DNA of 64,000 nt from Archegozetes longisetosus (Eukaryota > Arthropoda > Arachnida > Sarcoptiformes > Trhypochthoniidae), in NCBI GenBank assembly GCA_018873245.2, contig JAEMBT020000003.1:9691843-9755842 (forward strand), read 5' to 3'. A program made the translations under genes and the position numbers. Below are positions 58,258 to 64,000 of the stretch, in pieces. Each line of letters starts with the position of its first letter. The stretch's first letter is position 1. The notes below the pieces were generated by a model. The model saw nothing but the letters and a program-made list of their open reading frames with translations, did not search any database and was not told the DNA's origin.

Positions 58258-61200
58258 ATGCTTTTCAGTGATATTTCCAACAAAATTTCACTATTTATTT
58301 ATTTGTTAGCCATTAAATTGAATGTTTTTCTTTTTGATTGCTTTACAGTTGACGACCCAGACCAATTTAAGGATGCTGTGAGTAAATCATATTACTTGTA
58401 ATCTTTACTTTAATTATAAGATTTTTTGACCAAAGCAAACAAATTTTTAAACTATTGGTGTCCATAAAAAGTGAATCTTATTGTATAGTAATTGATGAAC
58501 ATCTAATAAAACTGTGAACTGATTTAATTTTTCGATAAACTTGGCATCTTTACATTCAGCATAAAACTAAATTTTCATTTCTATTAGATATCTTTTGAGG
58601 TCTTAATTGAAAACAAATTTTATTAAATAATAATATAAAAGCTTGAATTTTGTCTCTTTTATCTAAAAAGTTACAAATAATCCATTCGAGAGGTTTCGGA
58701 TCAGAAGCACATTCAGTAATAACGAGTGACGGATATATATTAGGAATGTTTAGAATAATAAATCCATTCAAAAGTGGATCTGAGTCCAAACCGATATTGT
58801 TAATACACGGAATAATGGTTTCGTGTCAGGATTTCCTTCTGAATACACACGGATTTCTCAATAGTGATGGTCATTATGTTGAGGACAGATATGCAAATAA
58901 AATCTCTTATAGACAATTAAATGGCGAAAAAGTTGCTGTGGGCGGTACTCTCGCCTTTGTATTATCACAATTTGGTTATGATGTCTGGTTAGGAAATTTC
59001 AGAGGAAACCAATATTCACAAAATCATACTTTTCTCACTCAAAAAGGTATTCAACTCATTAATTGAGAAACAAATTAAAGAGAAAACATTTTTCAAGTGC
59101 AACACATTCAATAAACGAAAGTTTTCCTCTAAATGAGAGCACAACAAAAATAATAAAAATTGTTTTGAAGTGTAATGGCTTTTGTGAGTGTAGAGTATTT
59201 TCAAGCGATAGCGTAACTCATGCTTGAAATAACAGTTTGTCAGGACTTCATCAATTTATTGAAAACAGTATAATATTTAATAAGTTGATAAACTAGTTCA
59301 AAATGAAATATAACTGAATGTTTTCTTCATTTTTGTACTCTTACATCCGATATATCCTAAATTAGCTTCAAATAAGAAAAGTTATTTGATTTGTTTTAAT
59401 TATATTTTTAGATCCTCTCTACTGGTCATTTACTTTAGACGAATTGATTAAATATGATATGACGGCTATAATTGATTATATCATCAAATATACCAATACT
59501 GGTAATTATATTTGCATAAATGTTTGTATAACTCATTTAAGATATACTTTTCAGTACTTTGCATATCTGATATATGCGACACTTTTTATATCTAAAATTT
59601 ATGGATAATGTTAATGAATATGTTTTGTGCCCTAAATTCAATATTTTTCATCTCAATTTATCTTTAATCACTTCATATCTGATACGCGATTATCATATTC
59701 TGATAGACATTGAAATTCATTATCAAAAGCTCATTTTATATTTTTCCATAATTTGTGTCCTATTTTTAGATCTTTATCATATTATTTTGATAGCTTAGAA
59801 AATATAAAAAATGATTTAGACTTCATTCAAACTAAAATTTAAGATTTGTTCAAAAGCTAAAAGTGGATAGTTATGAATAGAAATAATATCTTCAAATCGG
59901 CTCTGTGTCTGTTATCTTGTTAATAAAATTGATCTTAACTTGTTCTTACCTATCATTCAAGAGATTGAGCGCATGAGAATATTTTGGAAGTATTACTTTT
60001 TCAACACAATTGCAAATAGAAGAACAAGTGTTTAGCCTCGCTCAAATAACATCTCATTATTTTGTGAACTACCCATGATTTTCAACGAGGCAATTATTCA
60101 CTTTGGTCTTCACAACAAAGAGTTTTTATTTCGAAGAAAGAGTATTAAAATGAACTTTTATTCAAAAGTTAGTGAACTTGAGGAAAAGTTTTCTTTCAAT
60201 CATTTCCTCTAATTATATCTAATTATTAACAGATTTAGATATACTCCTTCTGGTGCTATTTCTGACAGTATATAGCGGTCGTTTGACAATAATTGTTATT
60301 CAATAAGCGATTTATTAATATCGTGACTGAATTCGGTGGATTTTATCTATTTTCAATTTTTCTCATTTTAGTGTTTCATAAAAATGAGGTGAACAGAAGC
60401 TCCATCAATAATAGTCATTACACTCATTAAATGTTAATATCTCGTATGATATAAAAAAGCACTGAATATTAAATCAATTCAGATTTTGCTTAAAAATAGA
60501 CATATTTTGATGATATCTTTGTGAGATCAAAGTAAAGTATATATAAATAGTTATTTTAATGTCGTCAATGATTGAGAAACTTTTCTCGAGTCATAGCTGG
60601 CTTTATGTATAGCTACAATTTAAAGAGCTATAAATACAGAATTTAGTACGAGAAACATCTCTTAAATATCATAAACTGAAGTCATTTGACTTTTATTGAT
60701 TTAGGGAAAGTCATTTTTGTTTTTTATTAGAAAAAATAGGAGTTATTGGACATTCAATGGGAGCGACTGTCATGCTTGGACTTCTCTCTTCAAAAATTGA
60801 ATACAACTTAATTGTAGATCCATTCATTGCTTTAGCACCAGTTGTTTTTAACAGCCATAATGAGCTATGGAGACAATTATCAACATTTGTAACACCAATA
60901 CTGAAGTAATGAACTGAAAAGTTTGATCCCTTGCTTTAGGCAATCTCATAAACAAAGATATTGAAGATTATACAGTCTGACCCGGTTATTGGCAACTCGG
61001 TCATAGGGGAACCTGGTAGTTAGCAAATGATTCATCAAGCACCAACCAATCCTATCATGTGTTAAAGAGTTGGGATATAAACAAACCCGTCTATAGGTAA
61101 CTTATTTCACATACACTGATAGGTTACTTATAACTGGATCAGACTGTATAGAAATTATATAGGATGTTCTATCAAAGGTTCTAATATTTAACTCAATGTT

Positions 61201-61275
61201 TCTTGGTAAAGTTATGTATTCATAAGTTATTACTTAGCTTTTTTTAGTGCTTTTAAATATAAACTTAACGTATCG

Positions 61276-61318
<43 letters not shown>

Positions 61319-62244
61319 ACTCACTCACTCACTCTCTCTCTCTCTCTCTTACTCTCTCTCTCTCTCTCTCTCACTCTCTCTCTCTCTTACTCTCTCTCTC
61401 TTACTCTCTCTCATAAACGATTTTGTGTAGGATTAGGTAGAAATCCAAGATTTTTACAACTCAGAGTTTATTAAGTAATTCAATTGAGAGATATTTGAAT
61501 CTTGAATAATCTACACTATACAGGTCTCGATCGGGAACACTTGTCCCAAGAAGTAGAGCCTTATTATCAGTTCAAAGTCATTTTTTGCCAATCAAAAGGT
61601 TTACGATATGTTTGTGGGCTTATTATCGGTCTTTTGTCGGGCCATAATTTCAAACAATGGGATATGGTAACAATCAAACAATTTCTATTCAATTAAACTT
61701 TCATATGCAGAATATCTTACTCTTACAATTCAAGTCCAGATTCGGAACTGCAACAAGTTATTCACCTGACGGTCTGCCCAGTTGGTTAGTCGCACATTAT
61801 TTCCAATTCGCCACTAGTGGAAGATTCGAGAAATTCGATTATGGAATTAAGAATAATCTTCTGCTCTATGGACAGACTTTTCCTCCAGAATATCGTCTCG
61901 AAGATATCAGTACAAGAGTTGCTCTCTTTTATTCCTATAACGACGGATATCTCAATGAGATCGATATGGCTATACTTAGAAATAAATTAAAAGGTGTGTC
62001 AACTTATGATTGGATGCCAATTCCTTAAAAGTTGATTGATTTCTTGAAATCTATACGATTTATAGGTTCGCTCATATTTGATTATTTTGTTCCTAAACCG
62101 AAATGGTCTCATATCGACTATTTTGTTGGAAAAGAGGCCGGTTTTTATAGTAACAGTAAAATAATTGATATTTTGCGGTCAACCGATCAATTATTTGTAC
62201 ATCAAATCTCCTATTTTGACCTTCTGTTTAATCTTTTTAAATAA
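58258..62244 (+). CDS. Secreted acid (gastric/lysosomal-type) lipase, at least seven exons
   Basis: Exons read: 58258-58377 (ATG), 58671-59046, 59412-59501, 60731-60905, about 61524-61666, 61735-61993 and 62066-62244 (TAA). All borders but one agree in phase; the 60905/61524 junction does not fit simply, so that exon edge or a small exon is uncertain. It starts with a hydrophobic signal segment (ISLFIYLLAIKLNVFLF). The AB-hydrolase lipase order follows: DDPDQF, GYILGMFRI, LLIHGIMVSCQDF, GYDVWLGNFRGN, DPLYWSFTLDELIKYD, nucleophile elbow GHSMG (usually GHSQG), SGRFEKFDYG, acid YNDGYL, and His in WSHIDYFVG. Known activity: hydrolysis of triacylglycerol or cholesteryl esters in gut or lysosome. 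The triad Ser/Asp/His is all present. Introns vary from 66 bp to 1.2 kb. Confidence 0.85.
60973..61146. mobile_element. Short Tc1/mariner- or pogo-type MITE in a lipase intron
   Basis: The 174-bp element CAGTCTGACCCGGTTATTGG ... TATAACTGGATCAGACTG has inverted ends of about 19 bp (with mismatches) and TA on both sides (60971-60972, 61147-61148). CAGT/ACTG ends with TA duplication fit pogo/Tc1-type MITEs. Non-coding. Confidence 0.7.
61280..61412. repeat. (TC)n microsatellite, about 130 bp
   Basis: A long TC run on the + strand, interrupted by ACTC and TTAC units. It lies in the lipase intron about 110 bases before the next exon, where it forms an unusually long polypyrimidine tract in the transcript. 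Confidence 0.95.
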
Positions 62245-62356
62245 ATTTTTGTTCAAATAATTTTAAAGTTTTTGATCTGTGATACAAACTGTAATATGAT
62301 TGTACTGAGCCCTATCAGATTTTATGTTTGCTCAATTTATGTTCACTCAATTAGTT

Positions 62357-62364
62357 TCAGCCAA
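62357..62364. repeat. 8-bp target-site duplication, left (TCAGCCAA)
   Basis: Exact match to 62855-62862. Confidence 0.9.
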
Positions 62365-62854
62365 GGGTGAATCCGGGCTAGTTGGTCTAAAGCGGTTCCC
62401 AGCCCCCATTTCTAAGTGTGATACGTCATTGGATTCAACTCGTCATGCTGAATATTTTGATATTACACTTGACCACTTCCAACCCGAACCTGACTACTTC
62501 TGGCCAACTTCCGACAGGAGTGGCTGACCGCGCCAAGCGATGTATTATTGTACTCAGGATATCAAACTGAGCGTTTTGATACCTCACTTGATCAATTAAC
62601 ACAAGTAATTCTCGGGATATTCATCTTTGTTTGGTTTGGTACCTCGTAATGGATAAACTTGGATCTCTCGAGTCGTAACCCAAACATCCCTGATATAAAC
62701 TAATCTATTATACCTTAGTTTAAATCAGGTTTGGCTTGGGTTACAACTTGGTAAAACCAGGTTTACCCATTTTCAAGGGGGTTCGATCTGGGTGGCCAGA
62801 AGTGGTCAGTTTCGGGTTGGGAACCGCTTTAGACCAATAGAGCCGGACTCACCC
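62365..62854. mobile_element. Non-autonomous GGGT...ACCC foldback transposon, copy 2
   Basis: The 490-bp relative of 2741-3342 has ends GGGTGAATCCGGGCTAGTTG and CAATAGAGCCGGACTCACCC, and the shared AAGTGTGATACGTCATTGGA and TTGTAACCCAAG-type internal blocks. It is flanked by an exact 8-bp duplication (TCAGCCAA). About 110 bp shorter than copy 1 and lacking part of one arm. It lies about 120 bp past the lipase stop codon, so it may fall in or near its 3' UTR. Confidence 0.9.
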
Positions 62855-62862
62855 TCAGCCAA
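62855..62862. repeat. 8-bp target-site duplication, right (TCAGCCAA)
   Basis: Exact partner of 62357-62364. Confidence 0.9.
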
Positions 62863-63423
62863 ATATTTGTATTAAATTTATTTTAATAAATTAAATAAAA
62901 TAAAGATATATACTGACTATTCCTTTGATATTCTACGATACTTGAAAAAGAAAGTACGATAAATTATGCAATTAATTAATGAGTAAACTTAAACTCATTA
63001 TTAAAGAGACTTAAAATAATGAGACATAAAGTGATTGAACATAAGACATGTTATGATCCTATCATTGTGTTAATATTTTGACGCATTTTAATAAAAAGCT
63101 AAACCAAAATCGTCCTTATAATGAGGATTAAAATAGTTATTTAGTTTATAATTTCCTGAAAAGATGATATAACTTGCAATCGATCTCAATTTATTGAAAA
63201 GTTTTTTATCCTTCCAGTGTAAAATTTCTATTCTGAATTTCCGCTAAAGTTTGTTAAATGCTTTGTTTATTGCAAGTTACATCCATTCTAATTATATTCG
63301 TATCATTAATTTTTGCTTATTTTGTTGTTCGAAACCAATTTGACTTAAATCTAATAAATTATTGTTAGTGAAAGTGATTCACGGCAATCAAACAATAAGA
63401 TACCACAAGCATTTAAAGGTCTA
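62863..63423. other. AT-rich non-coding stretch
   Basis: Nothing recognised. Confidence 0.4.
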
Positions 63424-63693
63424 TTTACACAATTCAATTTATGTAGAATTGAAGTGACTTGAAAACTTGAATTCAAGTGAATTGAATAATGTGTATATAT
63501 AAATTGCTTCAATTGCACCACAGTATGCATCGTATTTAAGAATAAACTAAACATTTTTGCTTATACTTTTAAAGTCACTTCGTTGGATGAATTTCATTGT
63601 TGAATTTAATATTTTTATTTATGTGCTGATAGAAGTTGAACTGAAGACAATAGAATTCAAGTATTGAATTCTACATATATTGAATCGTGTAAA
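63424..63693. mobile_element. MITE-like element with TTTACAC...GTGTAAA ends
   Basis: The left end TTTACACAATTCAATTTATG, continuing TAGAATT, is mirrored at 63661-63693 (AATTCTACATATATTGAATCGTGTAAA) over about 27-33 bp. The 270-bp body has no ORF; an additional GAATTCAA palindrome lies inside each arm. No clear target duplication. Confidence 0.6.
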
Positions 63694-64000
63694 TGAAGGC
63701 TTTAGTCGAAGAGTATCTTCTGCTCCTTTATAGTGATAGTTTAAAGGGCTTAACTAAATTGCAATTTTCTCTCTAATAAATAACGAAATCATTACTAATA
63801 TATCCTTCAATTCTGTATTAAGGCTTATCGCGAAACATTTTTAAGCTAATGATTCATTGATAAAATCATGTTTCAAAAGTTGACTCAATTCACTTGTTAT
63901 AAGTTAAATCAAAACCCTTCACATTTAACATAGGTTTTATCCTTAGAACAAAAGATGAAAAGTCTTTATCTATACAAAATCTTTGCAATTCACTTTAATT

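Noticed and set aside
61280-61474. Long Leu/Ser-rich ORF through the (TC)n run
   Set aside because: Translation of a microsatellite, not a gene.

Overview
The window is eukaryotic: AT-rich nuclear DNA with spliced genes, GT...AG introns that are often only about 56-76 bp, and many short DNA transposons. Recognisable proteins (FBXW5, MOB3, a CSAD/GAD-type decarboxylase, an acid lipase, a MATH-BTB protein), mariner/Tc1 remnants and a degenerate CCTAA tract (the complement of the arthropod telomere unit TTAGG) point to an arthropod. Compact introns, MATH-BTB and mariner remnants would suit a mite or other chelicerate, but that last step is inference. No tRNA, rRNA, CRISPR or operon was seen.

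Layout. 0-4.3 kb: repeats only (27-bp tandem repeat, CCTAA tract, three foldback elements). 4.9-6.8 kb: F-box/LRR gene (+) with a one-base frame break. 6.9-10.3 kb: mariner-type and foldback elements. 10.9-13.0 kb: PLP decarboxylase (-), six exons, with a 2-nt loss exactly at the PLP-lysine motif. 14.0-15.0 kb: broken MATH-BTB gene (+). 15.7-16.8 kb: Tc1-like transposase pseudogene. 18.2-19.8 kb: four-exon type I membrane protein (+). 20.0-20.9 kb: decayed mariner. 23.1-24.4 kb and 29.6-31.7 kb: two multi-exon genes (-) whose products end in leucine-zipper-like coiled coils. 26.0-27.5 kb: nested repeat with a GC-rich island and a transposase remnant. 31.7-42.4 kb: almost empty, holding one hAT-type MITE and mariner debris.

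42.4-46.2 kb: MOB3 (-), four exons, divergent from FBXW5 (+, 47.9-50.2 kb). 51.4-55.7 kb: small genes of unknown function on the + strand, at least two with hydrophobic or signal-peptide N-termini. 56.6-57.2 kb: second copy of the hAT-type MITE. 58.3-62.2 kb: multi-exon secreted acid lipase (+), with a small MITE and a long (TC)n tract in one intron. 62.4-62.9 kb: second copy of the GGGT foldback element.

The genes do not form one pathway. The strongest structural results are two families of non-autonomous elements, each with two copies here carrying 8-bp target-site duplications, and exon-level models for MOB3, FBXW5, the decarboxylase, the lipase, the membrane protein, a 101-aa secreted protein and the two zipper-type proteins. 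Single-base frame breaks in otherwise well conserved genes suggest either an assembly with residual indels or recent decay; the sequence alone cannot separate these.
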